Program-made: the position numbers and the translations under genes
Shown here: positions 44,217 through 51,922 of the stretch, in pieces
How positions within the stretch are numbered: position 1 is the stretch's first letter
Layout of the letters: the number at the start of each line of letters is the position of its first letter
The notes under the pieces: generated by a model
What the model saw: the letters and a program-made list of their open reading frames with translations, nothing else
Database searches by the model: none
Told to the model about the DNA's origin: nothing
Assembly (NCBI RefSeq): GCF_051903075.1
Contig: NZ_CP182422.1
Span: 2,666,001-2,730,000 of the forward strand
From: Embleya sp051903075
Lineage (GTDB): Bacteria > Actinomycetota > Actinomycetes > Streptomycetales > Streptomycetaceae
Length of the DNA: 64,000 bases
Direction of reading: 5' to 3'

Positions 44217-44957
44217 GTGACCGTGGCCGGCGCACAGGGATTGCCGCCGTATCGGCGGATCGCGGCTGAGATTCGGGCCCGGATCGATCGGGGTGAACTG
44301 CGACCCGGCGATCGGGTGCCGTCCGTGCGGGAGATCGTCGAGGCCGAGAACGTTTCGATTGCCACCGCCACCCGGGTCGCCGCCGTGCTCCGCGCGGACG
44401 GCTACGCCGAATCGATTCCTGGGGTCGGGACCATCGTCACCACGCCGCGACGCCTGACCACGGGGCCGGACCGCTTGGCGCTCCTCAGGGCGACAGGGAC
44501 CGGCTTCCGCTCCGGCGAGAGGGTCGAGATCCTGAGTGCGGAACTTGTCGTGGGCACCGGTCATGTAACCGATGCGCTGGGCCTGGCGAATGGCACGGAA
44601 GTCGTGCGCAGACGACGGTTGTATCGCGACGACGAGGGCGTGATCGCTCTCTCGACGTCCTGGCTTTCCGGGCAACTCGCCGAGGTGGCGCCAGAGTTGT
44701 TGGTCGCCGAGCCGTTGCCGACAATGACGTTCGGTCTCGTCGAGGATCGCTCCGGACGCCGGGCCATCCGACGTCGCGATGTGGTCGCGCTGCGGCCGGT
44801 ACCGGAAGACGCGGCCGGGATCATGGGTGTCGAACCGGGGACCCCGGCGCTGACCATGACGAACCTGTACTGGGACCAGCACGACAATCCGACCGAGTAC
44901 GCGATGGATATTCTCGGCGCAGGTCGTGAGTTGTCGGCTGACTACGCTCTCGATTGA
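44217..44957 (+). CDS. GntR-family regulator, HutC/UTRA subfamily
   Basis: 246 residues. The N-terminal GntR winged helix (YRRIAAEIRARIDRGELRPGDRVPSVREIVEAENVSIATATRVAAVLRADGYAESIPGVGT) and the C-terminal UTRA ligand domain (TEVVRRRRLYRDDEGVIALSTSWL, ending in NPTEYAMDILGAGR) are both clear. It probably represses itself and the divergent three-gene operon through the palindromes between them. GTG 44217 and GTG 44223 are both possible; the AAAGG site favours the second slightly. Ligand unknown. Confidence 0.9.
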   Translation: MTVAGAQGLPPYRRIAAEIRARIDRGELRPGDRVPSVREIVEAENVSIATATRVAAVLRADGYAESIPGVGTIVTTPRRLTTGPDRLALLRATGTGFRSGERVEILSAELVVGTGHVTDALGLANGTEVVRRRRLYRDDEGVIALSTSWLSGQLAEVAPELLVAEPLPTMTFGLVEDRSGRRAIRRRDVVALRPVPEDAAGIMGVEPGTPALTMTNLYWDQHDNPTEYAMDILGAGRELSADYALD

Positions 44958-44976
44958 GGCTGGCATCTCGCGGAGT

Positions 44977-45630
44977 TCAGTGGGCTGCCGGGATCGCGGT
45001 GGCTGCTTGCCAGGCTTGCTCGTGGGGGATTTCCGTGCCTGGGGTGTGGCCGGCTTCGATGTGGGTCAGGACGGATTCGATGTAGTGGCTTTGGCCGTCC
45101 GTGCGCATCGGGGCGATCTTCGCGGCGGCGAATTTGCGGATCGTGCTTGCGTCGGCGTCGGTCCACAGGCAGTCCGTGGCCAGGGCCAAGCGGGTCAGGA
45201 CGTACTCGAACGTCGCGTGGGAGAACTGGAGTTCCGAGCCCGCCGGCGGTTCGAGCGTGGGATGGGCGGTGAAGCCGCGGAGTTTGACCAGGGCGTCGGG
45301 CTCCGGGACGAAGCGGCCCTCCTCCGGGGGTTCGAGGGCCTCCAGGTAGGCCAGGCCGTTGCGCAGCCGCTGGGTGACCCCCTGCTCCGTGCGCTCCGAG
45401 ACGCAGCGGCCGACGAGTTCGGCGCCGTTGAGGGCCAGGTGTGCGGCGGCGAGGTACTGGGCCTGCGCCACCAACGACCCCGCCGCCGACACGAATTCGC
45501 GCAGCACGCCCGCCGTGTGGAGGTACTTGCAGGCGTAGGGCGATATCCCGTAGCGCGCGGAGGCCGGTGCCCAGACCTCGGCCTCACCGCGCGGCAGGGC
45601 GTGTCGGGTACGTCGGATCGATGGCTTCAT
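44977..45630 (-). CDS. Hypothetical protein
   Basis: 217-residue soluble, helix-rich protein starting MKPSIRRTRHALPRGEAEVWAPASARYG. It has the motifs VAQAQYLAAAHLALNGAELVGRCVSERTEQGVTQRLRNGLAYLEALEPPEEGRF and FSHATFEYVLTRLALATDCLWTDAD. I recognise no domain. It converges with the GntR gene (19-bp gap) and sits 55 bp downstream of the MFS gene on the same strand, so the two may be cotranscribed. Codon bias supports it as a real gene. Confidence 0.7.
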   Translation of the reverse strand: MKPSIRRTRHALPRGEAEVWAPASARYGISPYACKYLHTAGVLREFVSAAGSLVAQAQYLAAAHLALNGAELVGRCVSERTEQGVTQRLRNGLAYLEALEPPEEGRFVPEPDALVKLRGFTAHPTLEPPAGSELQFSHATFEYVLTRLALATDCLWTDADASTIRKFAAAKIAPMRTDGQSHYIESVLTHIEAGHTPGTEIPHEQAWQAATAIPAAH

Positions 45631-45685
45631 GGCCCCATGGGTACCGCCGCCCCCGACCCTCGGACAACCGGATTTCGCCGCCGGA

Positions 45686-46885
45686 TCACTCCGGCGGCGA
45701 CTCGGCGGCCGGGGAGCGCGGAAGCAGCGGGATGGCCACCAGCGACACCAACAGCGTCCCGGCGCCCGCCAGTTGGATGGCCCCCGTACCGCCCAGGGCG
45801 GTGGTGACGGGACCCCCGACGGCCGTGCCCGTGAGGTTGGCCGCATTCAGCCCCGCGCCGGAGCCGGCGAAGGCGCGGCCTCGGGTCTCGGGTGGAACCC
45901 GGGCGTGGATCAGGTTGCGGATGGCCAGGTTGGCCAGCACGTTGGCCGCACCCATCAGCACGAACGCGGCGACGGCGACCGGGAATACCGCCGCGGTGGC
46001 ACCGACCAGCAGACAGCAGCCCGACAACATGCCGGCGCCGACCAGCACGGCCGGTTGCCGGTCCGGCGGGATCCGCCCACCCAGCAACACGGCGGCCAGG
46101 AGCATCCCGGCCATGTGCGCGCTGATCAACCAGCCGTAGCCGGCGTCGTCCACACGCAGATCGTCCCGGGCGAAGAAGACCCGCGCCACATTCAGGATCC
46201 CGGTGAACACGACCGCCACGGCGAACGTCGGGATCGCCACCCGCAACACCCGATCACCGCCGAGCACGCCGACCCCGGCGCGCACCTGACCGAACCACCC
46301 CGGCCGGTCCCGCCCGCCCGTCACCGGCTCGCGCCGAATCCGCAGCGCCACGAACGCGACCGACATCACCGCGTAAGACACGACGTTCCCGAGCAGGACC
46401 ACCCGATCACCCACCCCGGCGACCGCCAACCCGGCCGCCGCCGGGCCCGCCACATTGCCGACCGAGCGAAACGCCTCCATCCGCGCATAGCCCCGCGCCG
46501 CGCCCTCGTCCCCCACGATCTCCGGCACCAGCAACTGCAACGTCGGCGACACCACCGCCAACCCGGCCCCGAGCAGCGCCAGCAGCACGATGACGCCCAC
46601 CAGATTCGTGGTGACCACCAACCCCAGCGCCACCACCGCCTGAAGCCCGGTCACAACGACCACCAACCGACCGCTCTCCGCCCGGTCCACCAGCGGCGCG
46701 GCCAACGGCCCCACCACCACGATCGGCAACACACTCGCCACCACCAAGGCCGAGATCGCCGCGCCCGATCGGCCTTGATCGTGTAATCGCAGGACCAGCA
46801 CGACCATCGCCATCTGATCCCCCATCGCCGACAACCCATAGGTCGCGGCCACCACCGACAGCACGACTTCGCGATTCCGGCGCAT
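45686..46885 (-). CDS. Major facilitator superfamily transporter
   Basis: 399-residue membrane protein with about 12 helices and the MFS layout. LSAMGDQMAMVVLVLRLHDQG is in helix 1, and PLAAPLVDRAESGRLVVVVTG holds the loop-2-3 motif. A central loop is followed by helices ending in LLVSLVAIPLLPRSP. It resembles MFS_3-type (enterobactin-exporter-like) drug or metabolite exporters of actinomycetes. The ATG at 46885 gives the normal family length; the ribosome site is weak. Substrate unknown. It is divergent from the 6-phosphogluconate dehydrogenase gene. Confidence 0.88.
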   Translation of the reverse strand: MRRNREVVLSVVAATYGLSAMGDQMAMVVLVLRLHDQGRSGAAISALVVASVLPIVVVGPLAAPLVDRAESGRLVVVVTGLQAVVALGLVVTTNLVGVIVLLALLGAGLAVVSPTLQLLVPEIVGDEGAARGYARMEAFRSVGNVAGPAAAGLAVAGVGDRVVLLGNVVSYAVMSVAFVALRIRREPVTGGRDRPGWFGQVRAGVGVLGGDRVLRVAIPTFAVAVVFTGILNVARVFFARDDLRVDDAGYGWLISAHMAGMLLAAVLLGGRIPPDRQPAVLVGAGMLSGCCLLVGATAAVFPVAVAAFVLMGAANVLANLAIRNLIHARVPPETRGRAFAGSGAGLNAANLTGTAVGGPVTTALGGTGAIQLAGAGTLLVSLVAIPLLPRSPAAESPPE

Positions 46886-47059
46886 CCACGGATGTTGCCG
46901 GCCCCCACCGACTCGCGCACCACCCGCGCACCTGCGGCCACCGACACCGCCCACCCGCCCGCCGGCGTGTTGCGGCCGGAAGGGATTAACCGCTCCCGCA
47001 CACGATGTTGTCCGAGTGATCACGGATGATCATCACCATCGCCGACAGGAGCTGACGAC

Positions 47060-48496
47060 ATGGCGGAGCGCGCACACATCGGTGTCACCGGACTGGCCGT
47101 GATGGGCCGCAACCTGGCCCGCAACTTCGCCCGACACGGGCACACCGTCGCCGTGCACAACCGAACCTCGGCCAAGACCCGAGCACTGGTCGACGAGTTC
47201 GGCCACGAGGGCGACTTCCTACCCGCCGACACCGCCGAGGAGTTCGTCGCCCTCCTCGAACCGCCCCGCCGCCTGGTGATCATGGTCAAGGCCGGCGCCC
47301 CCACCGACGCGGTGATCGACGAGTTCGCCGCGCTCCTCGAACCCGGCGACATGATCGTCGACGGCGGCAATGCGCACTTCGCGGACACCCGCCGCCGCGA
47401 GGCCGCGCTGCGCGAGCGCGGGATCCACTTCGTCGGCACCGGCATCTCCGGCGGCGAGGAGGGCGCGCTGCTCGGCCCGAGCATCATGCCGGGCGGCTCC
47501 CCCGAGTCGTACGCGGCGCTCGGCCCGATCCTGGAGGACATCGCCGCGAAGGTCGACGGGGTCCCCTGTTGCACGCACATCGGCCCGGACGGCGCCGGTC
47601 ACTTCGTCAAGATGGTGCACAACGGCATCGAGTACGCCGACATGCAGCTGATCGCCGAGGCGTACGACCTGCTCGGCCGCGCCGCCGGGTTGCGGCCGGC
47701 CGAGATCGCCGAGGTGTTCAAAGGCTGGAACTCCGGCCGCCTGGAGTCGTACCTGATCGAGATCACCGCCGACGTACTCGCCCACACCGACGCCGACACC
47801 GGCCGGCCGTTCGTCGACGTGGTCCAGGACCGCGCCGAGCAGAAGGGCACCGGGCGCTGGACCGTACAGACCGCGCTGGACCTGGGGGTTCCGGTCAGCG
47901 GCATCGCCGAGGCGGTGTTCGCCCGCTCGCTGTCCGGCCACACCGACATCCGCGCGGCGGGCCGGGGCCTGCCCGGACCGACGCCCACCACGCTCGACGC
48001 GGAGGCCGCGGCGCGCTTCGCCGACGACGTCGAGCAGGCGCTGTACGCGTCCAAGATCGTGGCGTACGCGCAGGGCATCCACCAGATCGAGGCGGGCAGC
48101 ACCGAGTACGACTGGGCGATCGACCCGGGCAAGGTCGCCGAGATCTGGCGCGGCGGCTGCATCATCCGGGCCCGCTTCCTGGACCGGATCCGCGAGGCGT
48201 ACGACTCCCCGCAGCGGCCCGACTCACTGCTGAGCGCCGACTACTTCCGCGACGCGCTCGCCGGTGCCCAGGACGCGTGGCGCCGCGTGGTCGCCACGTC
48301 GGCCGAACTGGGCATCCCCGCACCGGGGTTCGCCGCCGCCCTCGCCTACTACGACGGCCTGCGCTCGCCGCGCCTGCCCGCCGCGCTGATCCAGGCCCAG
48401 CGCGACTTCTTCGGCGCGCACACCTACCGCCGGGTGGACCGCGACGGCTCCTTCCACACCGAGTGGTCCCGCGACCGCACGGAACACGCGGTCTGA
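47060..48496 (+). CDS. gndA: 6-phosphogluconate dehydrogenase, decarboxylating
   Basis: 478-residue enzyme of the oxidative pentose phosphate pathway, converting 6-phosphogluconate and NADP to ribulose 5-phosphate, CO2 and NADPH. The Rossmann motif is GVTGLAVMGRNLARNFARHGHTVAVHNRT, where NRT favours NADP. Substrate and catalytic motifs include GTGISGGEEGALLGPSIMPGG, HFVKMVHNGIEYADMQLI, DRAEQKGTGRWT and SGHTDIRAAGR. The length fits the long (470-480) dimeric class. The ATG at 47060 has a GGAG site. It ends in a hairpin shared with a convergent gene. Confidence 0.96.
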   Translation: MAERAHIGVTGLAVMGRNLARNFARHGHTVAVHNRTSAKTRALVDEFGHEGDFLPADTAEEFVALLEPPRRLVIMVKAGAPTDAVIDEFAALLEPGDMIVDGGNAHFADTRRREAALRERGIHFVGTGISGGEEGALLGPSIMPGGSPESYAALGPILEDIAAKVDGVPCCTHIGPDGAGHFVKMVHNGIEYADMQLIAEAYDLLGRAAGLRPAEIAEVFKGWNSGRLESYLIEITADVLAHTDADTGRPFVDVVQDRAEQKGTGRWTVQTALDLGVPVSGIAEAVFARSLSGHTDIRAAGRGLPGPTPTTLDAEAAARFADDVEQALYASKIVAYAQGIHQIEAGSTEYDWAIDPGKVAEIWRGGCIIRARFLDRIREAYDSPQRPDSLLSADYFRDALAGAQDAWRRVVATSAELGIPAPGFAAALAYYDGLRSPRLPAALIQAQRDFFGAHTYRRVDRDGSFHTEWSRDRTEHAV

Positions 48497-48511
48497 CCGA
48501 GGTCGGCGAAC

Positions 48512-48542
48512 CCGGCGGGGGCGCCCACCCCGTCCCCGCCGG
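48512..48542. terminator. Hairpin between convergent genes
   Basis: Perfect 9-bp arms CCGGCGGGG/CCCCGCCGG (48512-48520 with 48534-48542) between the gnd stop and the stop of the convergent gene at 48549. Confidence 0.65.
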
Positions 48543-48548
48543 AAGCCC

Positions 48549-49106
48549 TCACTCCCAACGCCCCGCCAACAACCGCGTCATCGCGCCCGTCAACGACCCG
48601 CGCAACTGCCGCCGCACCGCCGGCGTCAGATGGCGCAGCCACAGGTGCGCCGCCCGATCGCCCATCAACCCCACGCACAGCAGCGGATCCTCGAACAGGA
48701 ACCCCAAAGCGTGCCAGCTCATGCACGCGTCCGGATCGGGGTCCACGGCCGGCACGTGCCGGATGCCCACCGCCGCGAGCGCCGATGCGCAGATCAGACA
48801 ACACGCGTGGGCGGCGTCCTTGAACTCGCCCGTCTCCAGCGGCAGTCCGAGCATCCGGGCCTGATGCAGGCAGTCCATCTCGGCGTGTAGTCCACGCTTG
48901 GCCGAGCCCTCGAAGATCCGCCGACCGAAGCTCATCACGCAGTCGGCCTCGCCCCGCGCCGGCAGTCCCCGCCCGGACGACTCGACCCGCTCGGCGGCGG
49001 TCCGCACCCACCCGACCCACTCGCCGGCGATCTTCGGCACGATCATGTCCGCGGGCGGCATCTGCGCTCGGCCGCCGGCAACCTTCGGACAGTACTCGCA
49101 GTGCAT
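48549..49106 (-). CDS. Cys/His-rich protein with deaminase-like motifs
   Basis: 185 residues. His74-Ala75-Glu76 (KRGLHAEMDCL) followed 27 residues later by Cys103-x2-Cys106 (ACCLICASAL) has the order and spacing of the zinc site in cytidine-deaminase-like enzymes (HAE...CxxC). MHCEYC at the N-terminus could bind a second metal. The C-terminus is helical. I cannot assign a named family, and a canonical PCxxC proline is missing, so the fold is inferred. The ATG at 49106 is the first codon before MHCEYC. It converges with gnd, and the tRNA-Leu gene follows on the right. Confidence 0.6.
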   Translation of the reverse strand: MHCEYCPKVAGGRAQMPPADMIVPKIAGEWVGWVRTAAERVESSGRGLPARGEADCVMSFGRRIFEGSAKRGLHAEMDCLHQARMLGLPLETGEFKDAAHACCLICASALAAVGIRHVPAVDPDPDACMSWHALGFLFEDPLLCVGLMGDRAAHLWLRHLTPAVRRQLRGSLTGAMTRLLAGRWE

Positions 49107-49315
49107 GGCGCCTCCCCAAAGACGACATGCCGAAAGCTAGCGTGGGCGGGGTCGACGCCACCAGCACAAGACCGGCCGAAACCCGGCGGAAACCCACCGG
49201 AACGAACACCGGGTACGCACCGGGAGCACACACCGGGCAGAGACGCCGGGAACAACGCCGGAAACAACGCCGGGGGCAGTCACCGGGGACGAAACACCAA
49301 GGAAAAACACCGTTG

Positions 49316-49399
49316 TGCGGCCGAAGGGACTCGAACCCTCATATCCTCTCGGACGGCAGGACCTAAACCTGCTGCGTCAACCAATTGCGCCACGGCCGC
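49316..49399 (-). tRNA. tRNA-Leu (TAG)
   Basis: 84-nt minus-strand tRNA. Acceptor arms GCGGCCG/CGGCCGC pair fully. The anticodon arm is GCAGG-tttaggt-CCTGC with anticodon TAG. The extended variable arm is typical of leucine tRNAs, the T loop contains TTCGAGT, and the discriminator is A. CCA is not encoded. Confidence 0.96.
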
Positions 49400-49581
49400 G
49401 TACGACCGGCCTTCGCGACGATGCCCCGAGGCCGGCCAGGGCTCATGTTAGTGCCCCGAGCTGCGGCCGGCCGGCACATATCGGCCACGACCAACCGTCC
49501 GGCCGGCACTCGGAACACACCACACCACCCCGAAACCAACCATCCGGCACCCTGGCGCGTGTCTTCAAGCCCCCGCCGAGC

Positions 49582-50175
49582 TCAGCCGAGCAGCCGCCCC
49601 GTCGCCCGCCGCGCCAACACCAGCGCCCCTTCGCGCGTGGTCCCGCCCAGCCCCAGGACCGTTCGCGTACTCAGCCCCTCGAGCAGCGCCAGCAACTCGG
49701 ACGCCGCCACCGCCGGATCGTCGACGACGAGCACCCCCTTGGCCGCCCCCCGGGCCAGCACCGCGGCCAGGTCGCGTTGCCACCCGAGGTCGATCTCGTC
49801 CTGCGCGGCCAGGAGTTCCGCGTTGCCCGCCGTCCGGGCCCACAGCTCCACCCAGAGCATCCAGCGCGGATCGCGCGGGCCGACCGGCAGGTACAGGTCC
49901 AGGAACAGATCCAACTTACGATCGGCGGCGACCCGGCGGGCGAGCAACCGGGTGCGCTCCTCGGTCAGCCGGTCCTCGCTCCAGCGCAGCGCCGCCAGGA
50001 GCAGCTGATCCTTGCTGCCGAAGTAGTACAGGATGTGCCCGCCGCTGGTGCCCAGGCGCTCGGCCAGACCGGACATGGTCAGCGCGGCCAGGCCGTTCTC
50101 GGCGATCGCCGCGACGGCCTCCTCCAGCATCCGGTCCTGCGCGATCCGACCGTCGCGCCGCCTCGTGGCCACCAC
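49582..50175 (-). CDS. TetR-family regulator of the permease-amidohydrolase operon
   Basis: 197-residue TetR protein with helix-turn-helix LEEAVAAIAENGLAALTMSGLAERLGTSGGHILYYFGSKDQLL and a BetI-like C-terminal domain (TetR_C_6 pattern, PRDPRWMLWVELWARTAGNAELLAAQDEIDLGWQ). It is divergent from the NCS1 permease. Three copies of TTGA-N7-TCAA lie between them, so it likely represses itself and the permease-amidohydrolase operon. Consecutive GTG codons at 50175 and 50172 are both possible starts. Confidence 0.9.
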   Translation of the reverse strand: MVATRRRDGRIAQDRMLEEAVAAIAENGLAALTMSGLAERLGTSGGHILYYFGSKDQLLLAALRWSEDRLTEERTRLLARRVAADRKLDLFLDLYLPVGPRDPRWMLWVELWARTAGNAELLAAQDEIDLGWQRDLAAVLARGAAKGVLVVDDPAVAASELLALLEGLSTRTVLGLGGTTREGALVLARRATGRLLG

Positions 50176-50249
50176 CGATACCGCCTCTCGACCGCGCGAC
50201 CACCCCGCCCGCGCAAGGGCTCGACCCTACTCCCCCGACGCCGCGAACC

Positions 50250-50353
50250 TTGAACGACGGTCAAATTCTCCCCCTCTTCGGCACGAACTCTTGACACCCT
50301 CCCCCACCTCGGCGCACCTTGAGTGACGTTCAAAGTTCTTGAATGCCATTCAA
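50250..50353. promoter_or_regulatory. Three TetR operator copies TTGA-N7-TCAA
   Basis: TTGAACGACGGTCAA (50250-50264), TTGAGTGACGTTCAA (50319-50333) and the perfect palindrome TTGAATGCCATTCAA (50339-50353) share the same 15-bp architecture. One lies near the TetR promoter and two near the permease promoter, suggesting coordinated repression in both directions. Confidence 0.75.
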
Positions 50354-50413
50354 GCTTTCGGCCGGGCCGCGCACCACGAACGACCGAGCCGCACACCACG
50401 AAGAGGAGGTCCG

Positions 50414-51880
50414 GTGTCCCTGCCCCACACGGACTCCGCGAACGCCGCCGGAAGCGCCGCCCGAAGCGCCCTCCCCCGCGACGCTCCGCACACCACCCCG
50501 TCCGGCACCGGCGTCGCCTCCGACGAGCTGTTCCAGGTGGAGACACACGGGATCGACCCGATCCCGGACCACGAGCGCCACGGCAGCGCCAGGGACGTCT
50601 TCTGGCTATGGTTCGGCTCGAACCTCTCCTTCACCTTCGTGATCAACGGCACCCTCGCGGTGATGTTCGGGTTGTCGTTCTGGGCGGCGATCGCCGTAGT
50701 CGTGATCACCGGCCTGTCCTTCTTCGCGGTCGGCGCCCTCGGCCTCGCCGGCGTCCGCACCGGCACCGCGACCCTGGTGATCTCGCGCGCCGCGTTCGGC
50801 GTACACGGCAACTTCCCCGCCGGCCTGCTCAACTGGGTCGTCGGGATCGGCTACACCATCCTCAACACCGTGGTCGGCACCTTCGCCCTCGAAGGGCTGT
50901 TCGCCAAGCTCGGCTGGGCGGGCGGCGACCTCGCCCGGGTGGTCGCGCTGGCGATCACCCTCTCGCTCACCTTCGCGGTGGCGATGTGGGGGCACGCCAC
51001 CGTGCAGGCCGCGGAGCGCTGGATGGCCTACGTCCTGGGCATCGGCTTCGGTCTGCTGATCCTGTTCGTGGTCCCCGGCCTGCAGACCGGCGACGCGCCC
51101 GAGACCTCGAACACGTTCCACGCGATCTCGCTCGCCGTGCTGGTCATGGTCGCCGGCCCGATCTCCTACCTGCCGATGCCCTCGGACTACACCCGCTACC
51201 TGCCCCGGGACACCTCGCTGCGCTCGATCACCCTGTGGGGCGCGGCCGGCGGGATGCTCTCGTCGGTGCTGCTCGGCGTACTCGGCGTGGCCGCCGCCAC
51301 CCAGGCGGACATGAGCGACCCGGTGGCGGGCGTGGCCGACCTGGTGCCCGGCTGGTTCGAGGCGCCGTTCCTGCTGCTCGTGGTGGGCGGCTCGATCACC
51401 AACTCGATCCTGACCCTGTACTCCTCCAGCCTGAACCTCCAGGTCCTCGGCATCCCGTGGTCGCGCTCCAGGGGCATCCTGGTCAGCACCGCGTTCATCC
51501 TGGTCGGCTCGTTGTGGGCGCTGTTCAACGGCAACTTCACCGACAACCTGACCAGCTTCCTGTCCGTGCTCGTGGTGGTCTTCGCGCCGTGGGGCGGCGT
51601 GTTCATCGCCGACACGCTGATGCGCCGCTGCCGCTACGACGCCGCCGGCCTGCACGACATGCGCGGCGGCGCCTACTGGTACACCCGCGGCTTCCATCCC
51701 GCCGGGATGATCGCGCTCGGCGCCGGCATCGTCTTCGCCGCGCTGACCGCCGAGTCCGCGCTGTGGACCGGCGCGCTCGTGGAGACCTTCGACGGCGACT
51801 TCACGCTGCTCGGCGCGGTCGTCTCCGGACTTCTCTACTGGGCCCTCGCCCGCCGCGAACCGCAGTTCGCCAAGCACTGA
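50414..51880 (+). CDS. NCS1-family purine/cytosine-type permease
   Basis: 488-residue transporter of the nucleobase:cation symporter-1 family with about 12 helices. Typical motifs are FWLWFGSNLSFTFVINGTLAV at helix 1, GVRTGTATLVISRAAFGVHGN, GPISYLPMPSDYTRYLP and GGAYWYTRGFHPAGM. The family takes up cytosine, purines, allantoin or related heterocycles. The GTG at 50414 has a GAGGAGG ribosome site. It forms a two-gene operon with the following amidohydrolase, implying uptake and hydrolysis of one ring compound or amide. Confidence 0.92.
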   Translation: MSLPHTDSANAAGSAARSALPRDAPHTTPSGTGVASDELFQVETHGIDPIPDHERHGSARDVFWLWFGSNLSFTFVINGTLAVMFGLSFWAAIAVVVITGLSFFAVGALGLAGVRTGTATLVISRAAFGVHGNFPAGLLNWVVGIGYTILNTVVGTFALEGLFAKLGWAGGDLARVVALAITLSLTFAVAMWGHATVQAAERWMAYVLGIGFGLLILFVVPGLQTGDAPETSNTFHAISLAVLVMVAGPISYLPMPSDYTRYLPRDTSLRSITLWGAAGGMLSSVLLGVLGVAAATQADMSDPVAGVADLVPGWFEAPFLLLVVGGSITNSILTLYSSSLNLQVLGIPWSRSRGILVSTAFILVGSLWALFNGNFTDNLTSFLSVLVVVFAPWGGVFIADTLMRRCRYDAAGLHDMRGGAYWYTRGFHPAGMIALGAGIVFAALTAESALWTGALVETFDGDFTLLGAVVSGLLYWALARREPQFAKH

Positions 51881-51922
51881 TCCACCCGCACCAGACCCCC
51901 ATCACCCTCTGGAGTTGTCACC

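Noticed and set aside
49316..49399. Integrated element at tRNA-Leu
   Set aside because: No integrase gene, no duplicated tRNA 3' end and no composition shift lie next to the tRNA.
50339..50413. Permease start at an upstream ATG-like codon near 50339
   Set aside because: It would begin inside the third TetR operator. The GTG at 50414 has a GAGGAGG ribosome site.
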